From Streptomyces tagetis (GTDB lineage Bacteria > Actinomycetota > Actinomycetes > Streptomycetales > Streptomycetaceae), in the NCBI RefSeq assembly GCF_018069565.1, contig NZ_JAGPNL010000007.1, positions 186,001-250,000 of the forward strand: a DNA stretch of 64,000 nt, written 5' to 3'. Under the pieces are notes generated by a model, which ran no database searches, was not told the origin of the DNA, and saw only the letters and a list, made by a program, of their open reading frames with translations. Below, piece after piece: positions 8,246 to 16,215 of the stretch. How positions within the stretch are numbered: position 1 is the stretch's first letter; each line of letters starts with the position of its first letter. The position numbers and the translations under genes are program-made.

Positions 8246-8318
8246 CTTGACGCTTTCTTGACGCGAGGGTTGGCATGATCGAACGCCCGTGCGTGCCGGT
8301 ACCCGACTCCGCGTCAAG
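8246..8318. promoter_or_regulatory. Three CTTGACGC motifs in the divergent antiporter/acylase promoter region
   Basis: CTTGACGC occurs at 8246-8253 and again as CTTGACGCG at 8257-8265, in direct orientation 11 bases apart. The exact inverse CGCGTCAAG lies at 8310-8318. The TTGACG within the direct copies also resembles a -35 hexamer. The arrangement suggests an operator or looping site controlling one or both divergent genes; no regulator is identified. Confidence 0.35.
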
Positions 8319-8409
8319 GGGGAGCACGCCCTGCGCCTACAGTTGCTCCAGCGCTCAGTACGAAGCACAGCCCGCCCCTGCCGCTCGTGTTAGGACAGCA
8401 AGGACAGCG

Positions 8410-11214
8410 ATGCCCCCCAACACCACCGCCACCACGGGCCAGCAGCCCGTCAAGTCCGGCAGGAAGAAGGGGCGCAAAGCGCGCCTGCTCGTCCTGGTCC
8501 TGGTCCTGGCCCTCATCGGCGGCCTCGCCTACGGGGCGTACTGGTCCGTCGGCACCGTGCGGGCGTCCTTCCCGCAGACCACGGGCTCGCTCACGCTGGA
8601 GGGGCTGTCGGGGCCGGTCGACGTGAAGCGCGACGGGTACGGCGTCCCGCAGATCTACGCGTCCTCCGAGGAGGACCTGTTCATGGCGCAGGGGTACGTC
8701 CAGGCGCAGGACCGGTTCTACGAGATGGACGTGCGCCGCCACCTGACCGCCGGGCGCCTGTCGGAGATGTTCGGCAAGGGCCAGGTCAAGAACGACGCCT
8801 TCCTGCGCACCCTGGGCTGGCACCGGGTGGCGAAGAAGGAGTACGACGAGACGCTGTCGGACTCCACGAAGAAGTACCTCCAGGCGTACGCGAAGGGCGT
8901 CAACGCCTACCTCGCGGGCAAGGACGGCGCGGACATCTCCCTGGAGTACGCGGCGCTCGGCTTCACCAACGACTACACGCCGCAGACCTGGACGCCGGTC
9001 GACTCGATCGCCTGGCTGAAGGCGATGGCCTGGGACCTGCGCGGCAACATGCAGGACGAGATCGACCGCGCCCTGATGACCAGCCGCCTCGGCCCGAAGC
9101 AGATCGCCGACCTGTACCCGGCGTACCCGTTCGGCCGGAACAAGGCGATCGTCCAGGAGGGCGGCTACGACGAGCTGACCGGGACGTACGACGGCGGCGC
9201 GAGCGGTACCGGTACCGGTACGGGTACGGGGACAGGCACAGGCACGGGCACCGGTCTCCCGGCCGGCACGGGCACCGGCACCGGCACCGGTCTCCCGGCC
9301 GGCGCGGCGGGCGCCCTGGAGAGCCAACTGGCCGGGCTCCAGGAGGTCCTGTCCGGACTGCCCACCGCCGTCGGCGTGAACGGCGACGGCATCGGCTCCA
9401 ACTCCTGGGTCGTCTCCGGCGACCACACCATCACCGGCAAGCCGCTGCTCGCCAACGACCCGCACCTCTCGCCGGCGCTGCCGTCCGTCTGGTACCAGAT
9501 GGGCCTGCACTGCCGCGAGGTCTCCGCCAAGTGCCAGTACGACGTGTCGGGTTACACCTTCGCGGGCATGCCCGGCGTGGTCATCGGCCACAACGGCGAC
9601 ATCGCCTGGGGCCTGACCAACTCCGGCGCCGACGTCACCGACCTCTACCTGGAGAAGATCACCGGCGAGGGGTACCAGTACGACGGCAAGGTGGTGCCCT
9701 TCACGACCCGCGAGGAGACCATCAAGGTCGCCGGCGGCCCCGCCAAGAAGATCGTCGTCCGCGAGACCGGCAACGGCCCGCTGCTCTCCGACCGCGACGC
9801 CGAACTGGTCAAGGTCGGCAAGAAGGCCACCGTCGACACCCTCGCCCCCGACCGCGGCGACGGCTACGGCATCTCCCTGCGCTGGACCGCGCTGGAGGCC
9901 GGCACCACCATGGACGCCGTCTTCGCCATCGACCGCGCCAAGAACTGGAACGACTTCCGCGAGGCCGCCGCGCTCTTCGACGTGCCCTCGCAGAACCTCG
10001 TCTACGCCGACACCGAGGGCCACATCGGCTACACCCTGCCCGGCAAGGTCCCGGTGCGCGCCGAGGGCCACGACGGCTCGCTGCCCGTCCCCGGCTGGGA
10101 CCCCAAGTACCGCTGGACCGGCGAGTACCTCGACGCGGACGAGATGCCGTACGAGTACGACCCCGACCGCGGCTACATCGTCACCGCCAACCAGGCCGTC
10201 ATCGGCCCCGACGCCTACCCCCACACCCTCACCACGGACTGGGGCTACGGCACCCGCAGCCAGCGCATCAACTCCCTGATCGAGCAGAAGATCAAGGACG
10301 GCGGCAAGATCTCCACCGACGACATGCGCCAGATGCAGATCGACAACAGCAGTGAGATCGCCAAGCTGCTCGTGCCGCAGTTGCTGAAGATCGACGTCGA
10401 GGACAAGGACGTCCGCCAGGCGCAGCGCCTGCTGGAGGGCTGGGACTACACCCAGGAGGCCGACTCGGCCGCCGCCGCCTACTTCAACTCCGTGTGGCGC
10501 AACATCCTCAAGCTGGCCTTCGGCAACAAGCTCCCCAAGGAGCTGCGGGTCAAGGGCCAGTGCCTGTGGGTCGACCCGGTCAACACCACCGGCCCCGCCG
10601 ACCCCACCAACAAGGTCCGCGAGTGCGGCCAGCGCGACGCCGACCAGGCCCAGCCGGACGGCGGCGACCGCTGGTTCGAGGTGGTCCGCACGCTCATGGA
10701 CGACCCGAAGAGCGAGTGGTGGTCCACGCCGGTCTCCGGCACCCGCGAGGCCGCCGACAACCGGGACGACCTGTTCAAGCGGGCCATGGTCGACGCCCGC
10801 TGGGAGCTGACCGCCAAGCTCGGCAAGGACATCGACACCTGGAACTGGGGCCGGCTGCACCGCCTGTTCCTCAAGAACCAGACCCTGGGCACCGAGGGCC
10901 CCGGCTTCCTGAAGTACGCCCTCAACCGCGGCCCGTGGAAGCTCAGCGGCGGCGAGGCCGCGGTCAACGCCACCGGCTGGAACGCGGCCGGCGGCTACGG
11001 GGTCGTATGGGTGCCGTCCATGCGGATGGTGGTCAACCTCGGCGACCTCGACAAGTCCCGCTGGATCAACCTCACCGGCGCCTCCGGCCACGCCTTCAGC
11101 GCCCACTACACCGACCAGACCGGCAAGTGGGCCGACGGCAAGCTGCTCCCCTGGTCCTTCTCGAAGGACGCGGTCGACAAGAGCACCGGCGACACGCTGG
11201 TCCTCAAGCCCTGA
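8410..11214 (+). CDS. Penicillin acylase family protein (Ntn hydrolase), membrane anchored
   Basis: A 934-residue S45-family hydrolase. ATG 8410 follows an AGGACAGCG ribosome site. A basic N terminus and one hydrophobic segment (about residues 22-45) suggest export or anchoring. The alpha-chain region (GYVQAQDRFYEMDVRRHLTA) is followed by a linker, then the self-cleavage point before Ser330 in DGIGSNSWVVSG, which would become the N-terminal nucleophile of the beta chain. Further conserved parts include GKPLLANDPHL and GHNGDIAWGLTN. The family includes penicillin G acylase, cephalosporin acylases and acyl-homoserine-lactone acylases; the substrate cannot be fixed here. The linker carries an unusual Gly-Thr repeat (residues about 266-299). 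A strong bidirectional hairpin follows the stop codon. Confidence 0.92.
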   Translation: MPPNTTATTGQQPVKSGRKKGRKARLLVLVLVLALIGGLAYGAYWSVGTVRASFPQTTGSLTLEGLSGPVDVKRDGYGVPQIYASSEEDLFMAQGYVQAQDRFYEMDVRRHLTAGRLSEMFGKGQVKNDAFLRTLGWHRVAKKEYDETLSDSTKKYLQAYAKGVNAYLAGKDGADISLEYAALGFTNDYTPQTWTPVDSIAWLKAMAWDLRGNMQDEIDRALMTSRLGPKQIADLYPAYPFGRNKAIVQEGGYDELTGTYDGGASGTGTGTGTGTGTGTGTGLPAGTGTGTGTGLPAGAAGALESQLAGLQEVLSGLPTAVGVNGDGIGSNSWVVSGDHTITGKPLLANDPHLSPALPSVWYQMGLHCREVSAKCQYDVSGYTFAGMPGVVIGHNGDIAWGLTNSGADVTDLYLEKITGEGYQYDGKVVPFTTREETIKVAGGPAKKIVVRETGNGPLLSDRDAELVKVGKKATVDTLAPDRGDGYGISLRWTALEAGTTMDAVFAIDRAKNWNDFREAAALFDVPSQNLVYADTEGHIGYTLPGKVPVRAEGHDGSLPVPGWDPKYRWTGEYLDADEMPYEYDPDRGYIVTANQAVIGPDAYPHTLTTDWGYGTRSQRINSLIEQKIKDGGKISTDDMRQMQIDNSSEIAKLLVPQLLKIDVEDKDVRQAQRLLEGWDYTQEADSAAAAYFNSVWRNILKLAFGNKLPKELRVKGQCLWVDPVNTTGPADPTNKVRECGQRDADQAQPDGGDRWFEVVRTLMDDPKSEWWSTPVSGTREAADNRDDLFKRAMVDARWELTAKLGKDIDTWNWGRLHRLFLKNQTLGTEGPGFLKYALNRGPWKLSGGEAAVNATGWNAAGGYGVVWVPSMRMVVNLGDLDKSRWINLTGASGHAFSAHYTDQTGKWADGKLLPWSFSKDAVDKSTGDTLVLKP
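9205..9303 (+). repeat. Gly-Thr low-complexity repeat inside the acylase linker
   Basis: A 6-bp-period GC-rich repeat (mostly GGTACC, GGCACC and GGCACG) encodes alternating Gly-Thr punctuated twice by LPAG. It spans residues about 266-299, just ahead of the autoprocessing Ser330, where the spacer peptide is normally excised. Confidence 0.8.
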
Positions 11215-11266
11215 GCGACGGCGACACGCCGGCCGGCCCCCCGGGGGCGGCCACAGAGCGGTACGG

Positions 11267-11296
11267 GAAGGGCCTCCACGCGCGTGGAGGCCCTTC
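11267..11296. terminator. Bidirectional hairpin between acylase and 5-formyl-THF cyclo-ligase genes
   Basis: A perfect 15+15-base palindrome (GAAGGGCCTCCACGC and its complement) between two convergent genes. It ends three bases before the stop codon of the minus-strand gene. Its placement and symmetry fit a shared terminator. Confidence 0.8.
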
Positions 11297-11298
11297 TC

Positions 11299-11925
11299 TC
11301 ATTCCCGGGACATCGGGAACCGCCGGATTCCCGACGGCGTCACCACCGCGTCCACCGGCCGGTCGTGCGGCTCCGCCGGGACCCGCTCGACGACCTCCGC
11401 GTCGTAGAGCAGCACCAGCAGCGCCGGGCGGGCCCCCGCCCGCTCCAGCCGGGCCAGCACCCGGTCGTAGGAGCCGCCCCCGCGCCCCAGCCGCATCCCG
11501 CGCCCGTCGACCGCCACCCCCGGCAGCAGCACCGCGTCCGCGGCCGTCACCGCCTCCGGCCCCAGCTTCTCCCCGGACGGTTCGCACAGCTCCATCCGCC
11601 CGCCGTGCCGCACCCGCGTCAGCGAGCCGGGCCCCGTGTAGGCGCCCCAGTCCAGGTCGTTGTCGGCGAGCAGCACCGGCAGCAGCACCCGCACCCCCCG
11701 GGCGCGCAGCGCGTCCAGCAGCGCGAGCGTGCCCGGTTCGGCGCCCACCGAGACGTACGCCGCCACCGAACGCGCCCCCGCCAGCTCCGGCAGCGTGAGG
11801 GCACGGGCCGCCAGCTCCCCGGCCGCGGCCTCCACCTCGCCCGGTTCCAGCGCCTCCCGCGCGGCGAGCAACGCCCGTCGCAGCGCCCGCTTCCCGGACC
11901 CGTCCGCACCCCTCGTACCGCTCAC
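11299..11925 (-). CDS. 5-formyltetrahydrofolate cyclo-ligase
   Basis: A 208-residue protein of the 5-FTHF cyclo-ligase (MTHFS) family. It uses ATP to convert 5-formyl-THF to 5,10-methenyl-THF in folate recycling. The diagnostic C-terminal signature GMRLGRGGGSYDRVLARL (phosphate and folate binding) is present, as is LLPGVAVDGRG just before it. The N terminus has the usual basic helix (GKRALRRALLAAREAL) that contributes to ATP binding. GTG 11925 has a GGGAGCG ribosome site; the frame is open to 12000, but that extension is not family-like. It is divergent from galU and convergent with the acylase gene. Confidence 0.9.
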   Translation of the reverse strand: MSGTRGADGSGKRALRRALLAAREALEPGEVEAAAGELAARALTLPELAGARSVAAYVSVGAEPGTLALLDALRARGVRVLLPVLLADNDLDWGAYTGPGSLTRVRHGGRMELCEPSGEKLGPEAVTAADAVLLPGVAVDGRGMRLGRGGGSYDRVLARLERAGARPALLVLLYDAEVVERVPAEPHDRPVDAVVTPSGIRRFPMSRE

Positions 11926-11954
11926 GGCTCGCTCCCGTACCGTTGTCGTGACCC

Positions 11955-11978
11955 TGTCCCGGACCGGTGTCCCGGACC
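11955..11978. repeat. 11-bp direct repeat in the galU upstream region
   Basis: TGTCCCGGACC occurs twice with a 13-base period, about 40 bases upstream of the galU start and just upstream of the divergent cyclo-ligase gene. It could be an operator or coincidence in GC-rich DNA. Confidence 0.25.
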
Positions 11979-12017
11979 CGGGAAGGGCCCCGGAATTCAC
12001 CGGATAGGGTGGCGGGC

Positions 12018-12920
12018 ATGACTCAGTCCCACCCCAGGATCAGCAAGGCTGTCATCCCCGCAGCGGGCCTCGGAACCCGGTTCCTCCCGGCCACCAAGGC
12101 GACTCCCAAGGAGATGCTGCCGGTCGTCGACAAGCCGGCGATCCAGTATGTGGTCGAAGAGGCCGTGTCCGCGGGTCTCGGAGACGTCCTCATGGTCACG
12201 GGCCGCAACAAGCGCCCCCTGGAGGACCACTTCGACCGCAACTACGAACTCGAGTCGGCCCTCCAGAAGAAGGGCGACGCCGGCCGGCTGGCCAAGGTCC
12301 AGGAGTCCAGCGACCTGGCGATGATCCACTACGTCCGCCAGGGCGACCCCAAGGGCCTCGGCCACGCCGTGCTCTGCGCCGCCCCGCACGTCGGCGACGA
12401 GCCCTTCGCCGTCCTGCTCGGCGACGACCTGATCGACCCGCGCGACCCCCTGCTCCAGCGCATGATCGACGTCCAGGCGCAGTACGGCGGCAGCGTCGTC
12501 GCCCTCATGGAGGTCGAGCCCGAGCAGATCCACCTCTACGGCTGCGCCGCCGTCGAGGCCACCGGCGACTCGGACGTGGTCAAGGTCTCCGGGCTCGTCG
12601 AGAAGCCCGACCCGGCCGAGGCCCCCTCCAACTACGCCATCATCGGCCGCTATGTCCTCGACCCGGGCATCTTCGGCATACTCCGCACCACCGAGCCGGG
12701 CCGCGGCGGCGAGATCCAGCTCACCGACGCCCTCCAGCAGCTCGCGGCCGACGAGAAGGTCGCCGGCCCGGTGCACGGCGTCGTCTTCAAGGGCCGCCGC
12801 TACGACACCGGCGACCGCGGCGACTACCTGCGTGCCATCGTCCGCCTCGCATGCGAACGTGAGGACCTGGGCCCGGACTTCCGGACCTGGCTCCGCAGTT
12901 ACGTAGCCGAGGAGATGTAA
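12018..12920 (+). CDS. galU: UTP-glucose-1-phosphate uridylyltransferase
   Basis: A 300-residue nucleotidyltransferase that makes UDP-glucose from UTP and glucose-1-phosphate. The N-terminal signature AAGLGTRFLPATKATPKEML (nucleotide binding, about residues 14-33) is intact, followed by DKPAIQYVVEEAV. LLGDDLIDP (metal and UDP-glucose binding) and VEKPDP complete the active site, with KGRRYDTGDRGDYLRA near the C terminus. The length is typical of bacterial GalU. ATG 12018 is chosen over the upstream GTG at 11967 because it gives the family N terminus. It is followed after only 5 bases by moeA, so the two are probably co-transcribed. UDP-glucose also links it to the gal operon at the other end of the window. 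Confidence 0.95.
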   Translation: MTQSHPRISKAVIPAAGLGTRFLPATKATPKEMLPVVDKPAIQYVVEEAVSAGLGDVLMVTGRNKRPLEDHFDRNYELESALQKKGDAGRLAKVQESSDLAMIHYVRQGDPKGLGHAVLCAAPHVGDEPFAVLLGDDLIDPRDPLLQRMIDVQAQYGGSVVALMEVEPEQIHLYGCAAVEATGDSDVVKVSGLVEKPDPAEAPSNYAIIGRYVLDPGIFGILRTTEPGRGGEIQLTDALQQLAADEKVAGPVHGVVFKGRRYDTGDRGDYLRAIVRLACEREDLGPDFRTWLRSYVAEEM

Positions 12921-12925
12921 GGACG

Positions 12926-14281
12926 TTGAGCAGCGCCGAGCACCGTGCCGCCGGCCACGACCGCGGGGGCCCGGACCACACCCCGGGCGCCGGCGGACTG
13001 TGGACGGTGGAGGACCACCTGGACGACATCCTCTCCACCGTCCGCCCCCTGGAGCCCATCGAGCTGAACCTGCTCGACGCCCAGGGGTGCGTCCTGGTCG
13101 ACGACGTCACGGTGCCGGTCTCCCTGCCCCCCTTCGACAACAGCTCCATGGACGGGTACGCCGTCCGCGTCGCCGACGTGGCGGGCGCGAGCGAGGAGTA
13201 CCCGGCCGCCCTGGAGGTCGTCGGGGACGTCGCCGCCGGGGCCGCCGAGGAACTGCGGGTCGGCCCCGGCCAGGCCGCGCGCATCATGACCGGCGCCCCG
13301 CTGCCGCCCGGCGCCGAGACCGTCGTCCCGGTCGAGTGGACCGACGGGGGCCTCGGCGGGGGCCCCGTCGACGGCATGCGCGCCCGCAGCCTGGCCCCCG
13401 AGGGCGCCGAGGGCCAGGTCCTCGTCCACCGCCCGGCCGGACCCGGTGCCCATGTGCGCTCGGCGGGCGACGACGTGCGGGCCGGCGACCTCGCCCTGGA
13501 GGCCGGCACGGTGCTCGGCCCGCCGCAGATCTCGCTGCTCGCCGCCATCGGCCGCGGCCGGGTCCGGGTGCACCCGCGCCCGCGAGTCGTGGTGCTCTCC
13601 ACCGGCAGCGAACTCGTCCAGCCCGACGAGGAACTGGCCCACGGCCAGATCTACGACTCCAACAGCTTCGCCCTCACCGCGGCGGCCCGCGACGCCGGCG
13701 CCATCGCCTACCGCGTCGGCGCCGTCGCCGACGACGCCGACACCCTGCGCTCCACCATCGAGGACCAGTTGGTCCGCGCCGACCTGCTGGTCACCACCGG
13801 AGGGGTCAGCGTCGGCGCGTACGACGTGGTCAAGGAGGCCCTCGCCCACGTCGGGGACGAGGACGAGCCCGGCGGCGGCGTGGACTTCCGCAAGCTCGCC
13901 ATGCAGCCCGGCAAGCCCCAGGGCTTCGGCTCCGTCGGCCCCGACCACACCCCGCTGCTGGCCCTGCCCGGCAACCCGGTCTCCTCGTACGTCTCCTTCG
14001 AGCTCTTCGTCCGCCCCGCCATCCGTACCCTGATGGGCCTGCCGGACGTGCACCGGCCGCGGACCACCGCCACGCTGGCCGCGGAGAAGGCGCTGACCTC
14101 GCCCCGGGGCCGGCGCCAGTTCCTCCGCGCGACCTGCGCCGACGGCACGGCCACCCCGGTCGGCGGCGCCGGCTCCCACCTGGTGGCCGCCCTCGCGCGG
14201 GCCGACGCGCTGATCGTCGTCCCCGAGGACGTCGAGGCCGTCGAGCCCGGCGCCGAGGTCGAGGTGGTCCTGCTCCGCTGA
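12926..14281 (+). CDS. moeA: Molybdopterin molybdotransferase MoeA (gephyrin-like, Glp)
   Basis: A 451-residue MoeA that inserts molybdate into adenylated molybdopterin. Domains in order are the MoeA N-terminal region (about 25-200, with LPPFDNSSMDGYAVR), the MPT-binding fold (about 205-345, with VVLSTGSELVQPDEELAHGQ and LLVTTGGVSVGAYDVV), and the C-terminal domain (about 365-450). LALPGNPVSSYVSFELFVRP is a strong family motif. The start is a TTG at 12926 behind GGAGATGTAAGGA, five bases after galU, indicating translational proximity. moaC and mogA follow on the same strand. In actinobacteria this gene is often called glp, with sepX (glpR) nearby, as here. Confidence 0.94.
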   Translation: MSSAEHRAAGHDRGGPDHTPGAGGLWTVEDHLDDILSTVRPLEPIELNLLDAQGCVLVDDVTVPVSLPPFDNSSMDGYAVRVADVAGASEEYPAALEVVGDVAAGAAEELRVGPGQAARIMTGAPLPPGAETVVPVEWTDGGLGGGPVDGMRARSLAPEGAEGQVLVHRPAGPGAHVRSAGDDVRAGDLALEAGTVLGPPQISLLAAIGRGRVRVHPRPRVVVLSTGSELVQPDEELAHGQIYDSNSFALTAAARDAGAIAYRVGAVADDADTLRSTIEDQLVRADLLVTTGGVSVGAYDVVKEALAHVGDEDEPGGGVDFRKLAMQPGKPQGFGSVGPDHTPLLALPGNPVSSYVSFELFVRPAIRTLMGLPDVHRPRTTATLAAEKALTSPRGRRQFLRATCADGTATPVGGAGSHLVAALARADALIVVPEDVEAVEPGAEVEVVLLR

Positions 14282-14366
14282 CCACCCCCGGTTGGCGGTA
14301 CCGTGTCGCGCACAGCAGGCCCGCGCGCACCGCGCCGCCGGGCCCCGACCGGGAGCGCCACAGAGC

Positions 14367-14876
14367 ATGAGCACGCACGACCCCCAGGCGCCGGACACGC
14401 GCCCACAGGACCGACTGACGCACATCGACGCCGCCGGCGCCGCGCGCATGGTCGACGTCTCCGGCAAGGACGTCACCGCGCGCACCGCCCGCGCGAGCGG
14501 ACGCGTCCTCGTCGCGCCCCGCGTCGTCGAGCTGCTGCGCGGAGAGGGCGTCCCCAAGGGCGACGCCCTGGCCACCGCCCGGATCGCGGGCATCATGGGC
14601 GCCAAGCGCACCCCGGACCTCGTCCCGCTCTGCCACCCCCTGGCCCTCTCCGGTGTGACACTGGACCTGTCGGTCGCGGACGACGCGGTGGAGATCACCG
14701 CCACGGTGCGCACCACAGACCGCACGGGCGTCGAGATGGAGGCGCTCACCGCGGTCTCCGTCGCCGCGCTCACCGTGATCGACATGGTCAAGGCGGTCGA
14801 CAAGGGGGCGGTCATCACGGACGTGCGGGTGGAGGAGAAGACCGGCGGGGCCTCGGGCGACTGGAGCCGGTCATGA
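14367..14876 (+). CDS. moaC: Cyclic pyranopterin monophosphate synthase MoaC
   Basis: A 169-residue MoaC that works with the radical-SAM enzyme MoaA to form cyclic pyranopterin monophosphate, the first step of molybdenum cofactor synthesis. Key motifs are LTHIDAAGAARMVDVSGKDV at the N terminus, LVPLCHPLALSGV, and TGVEMEALTAVSVAALTVID with MVKAVDKGAVI, which holds the active-site Lys/Asp region. ATG 14367 gives the standard start. No moaA, moaD or moaE is in this window, so the rest of the pathway must lie elsewhere. Its stop overlaps the mogA start (ATGA), which implies coupled translation. Confidence 0.95.
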   Translation: MSTHDPQAPDTRPQDRLTHIDAAGAARMVDVSGKDVTARTARASGRVLVAPRVVELLRGEGVPKGDALATARIAGIMGAKRTPDLVPLCHPLALSGVTLDLSVADDAVEITATVRTTDRTGVEMEALTAVSVAALTVIDMVKAVDKGAVITDVRVEEKTGGASGDWSRS

Positions 14877-15376
14877 GCTACCGCGCCCTGGTGGTCACCG
14901 CGTCCGACCGGGCGGCGGCCGGGGTCTACGAGGACCGCGGCGGCCCGCTGGTCGCCGCGCGGCTGTCCGGGCTCGGCTTCACCGTCGACGGCCCCCGGGT
15001 CGTCCCCGACGGCGAGCCGGTGCGCGAGGCGCTGCGCGAGGGCGCCGCCGCCGGGTACGACGTGATCGTCACCACCGGCGGCACCGGCCTGTCCCCGTCC
15101 GACCGCACGCCGGAGGCGACCCGGGCGGTGATCGACCACGAGGTGCCGGGCATCGCCGAGGCCATCCGCGCCCACGGGCGCGAGAAGGTGCCGACGGCGG
15201 TGCTCTCCCGGGGAGTGGCCGGGGTGGCGGGCCGGACGCTCATCGTGAACCTGCCGGGTTCCACCGGCGGGGTGAAGGACGGCCTCGCCGTGCTGGAGCC
15301 CGTGCTGACACACGCGGTGGACCAGTTGCGCGGCGGTGACCACCCGGACTCGGGCAGCGCCGGGGGTGCGAGCTGA
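14873..15376 (+). CDS. mogA: Molybdenum cofactor biosynthesis protein MogA/MoaB type
   Basis: A 167-residue protein of the MogA/MoaB (MPT adenylyltransferase) family, which activates molybdopterin with ATP before MoeA adds molybdate. It starts MSYRALVVTASDRAAAGVYED and contains DVIVTTGGTGLSPSDRTPEA (MPT-binding GGTG loop) and LIVNLPGSTGGVKDGL. The start ATG (14873) overlaps the moaC stop, and its own TGA overlaps the next gene's CTG start, so moaC, mogA and rimJ form a translationally coupled chain. The size fits stand-alone MogA (160-195 residues). Confidence 0.93.
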   Translation: MSYRALVVTASDRAAAGVYEDRGGPLVAARLSGLGFTVDGPRVVPDGEPVREALREGAAAGYDVIVTTGGTGLSPSDRTPEATRAVIDHEVPGIAEAIRAHGREKVPTAVLSRGVAGVAGRTLIVNLPGSTGGVKDGLAVLEPVLTHAVDQLRGGDHPDSGSAGGAS

Positions 15377-16047
15377 ACGGCCCCTCCTGGCCCGCGGAGC
15401 TGAGGGACGGCGACGTCGTCCTCCGGCCGATACGGCTGCGTGACCAGCGGGCCTGGCGCGAGGTCAACCGGCGCAACCGGGACTGGCTGCGGCCCTGGGA
15501 GGCGACCATCCCGCCGCCCGGCCCGGCCGGCCCCATCGTCCACCGGCCGACCTACCGGCAGATGGTGCGGCACCTGCGCTCGGAGGCGAACGCGGGCCGG
15601 ATGCTGCCCTTCGTCATCGAGTACCGGGGGCGGCTGGCCGGGCAGCTCACGGTGGCCGGGATCACCTGGGGCTCGATGTGCTCCGGTCACGTCGGGTACT
15701 GGGTGGACGAGGCGGTCGCCGGGCGCGGGGTGATGCCGACCGCGGTGGCGCTGGTGGTCGACCACTGTTTCCGCACCGTCGGACTGCACCGGGTCGAGGT
15801 CTGCATCCGCCCGGAGAACCGGCCCAGCCGCCGGGTCGTGGAGAAGCTCGGATTCCGCGAGGAGGGGCTGCGACCGCGCTATCTCCACATCGACGGGGCC
15901 TGGCGCGACCATCTCGTGTACGCCCTCACCGCCGAGGAGGTGCCCGACGGTCTGGTGCGCCGGCGGCGGGCGGGCGGCCGGGACGACGCCCCGCACCTGC
16001 CGAACTCGCCGGGGAATGCCGCACACCCGGGCCCCGGAATGGAATAG
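15373..16047 (+). CDS. rimJ: GNAT acetyltransferase, RimJ-like, probable CTG start
   Basis: A 224-residue Gcn5-related N-acetyltransferase similar to RimJ/RimL ribosomal-protein N-acetyltransferases. The fold shows the N-terminal strand GDVVLRPIRLRDQRAWREVN, the AGQLTVAGITWGSM strand, an acetyl-CoA loop (DEAVAGRGVMPTAVALVV) and RVEVCIRPENRPSRRVVEKL. The open frame has no ATG, GTG or TTG before the internal ATG at 15562, which would delete the first conserved strand. A CTG at 15373 lies behind GGGGGTG and overlaps the mogA stop as CTGA, so a CTG start is preferred. The real substrate may be a protein N terminus other than S5. It ends the Moco operon. Confidence 0.85.
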   Translation: MNGPSWPAELRDGDVVLRPIRLRDQRAWREVNRRNRDWLRPWEATIPPPGPAGPIVHRPTYRQMVRHLRSEANAGRMLPFVIEYRGRLAGQLTVAGITWGSMCSGHVGYWVDEAVAGRGVMPTAVALVVDHCFRTVGLHRVEVCIRPENRPSRRVVEKLGFREEGLRPRYLHIDGAWRDHLVYALTAEEVPDGLVRRRRAGGRDDAPHLPNSPGNAAHPGPGME

Positions 16048-16215
16048 GTGTTCGAAATTGACTCCATGCTGATCATCCCGAAGTGGGAAATTCACGGCAT
16101 TGCCGGTCGGCTGATCGCATCGGTCACAAAAAAAGTTCGAAATATCAGCCAGATCGTGCGACACACCGGCTCAATTGGCGGATGGCCTCAGGTAAACCCC
16201 TCTACCGTGTGAGGC
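16048..16215 (+). promoter_or_regulatory. AT-rich leader of sepX with repeated GTTCGAAAT
   Basis: This intergenic stretch is markedly AT-richer than its surroundings. GTTCGAAAT occurs at 16050-16058 and 16135-16143. A GACAC sequence (16160-16164) matches the core of the WhiA motif. It must contain the sepX promoter, but I cannot define the hexamers. The WhiA suggestion is weak because a 5-base motif is common. Confidence 0.35.

Noticed and set aside
8229..8246. Iron box (DmdR1/DtxR) in TTAGGTAAGGTAACG on the minus strand
   Set aside because: Only the first half-site fits the consensus; the second half diverges too far, and neither neighbour is an iron gene.
12899..15343. Long minus-strand frame (814 codons) opposite moeA-moaC-mogA
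   Set aside because: Antisense shadow of three well-supported genes; no family features.
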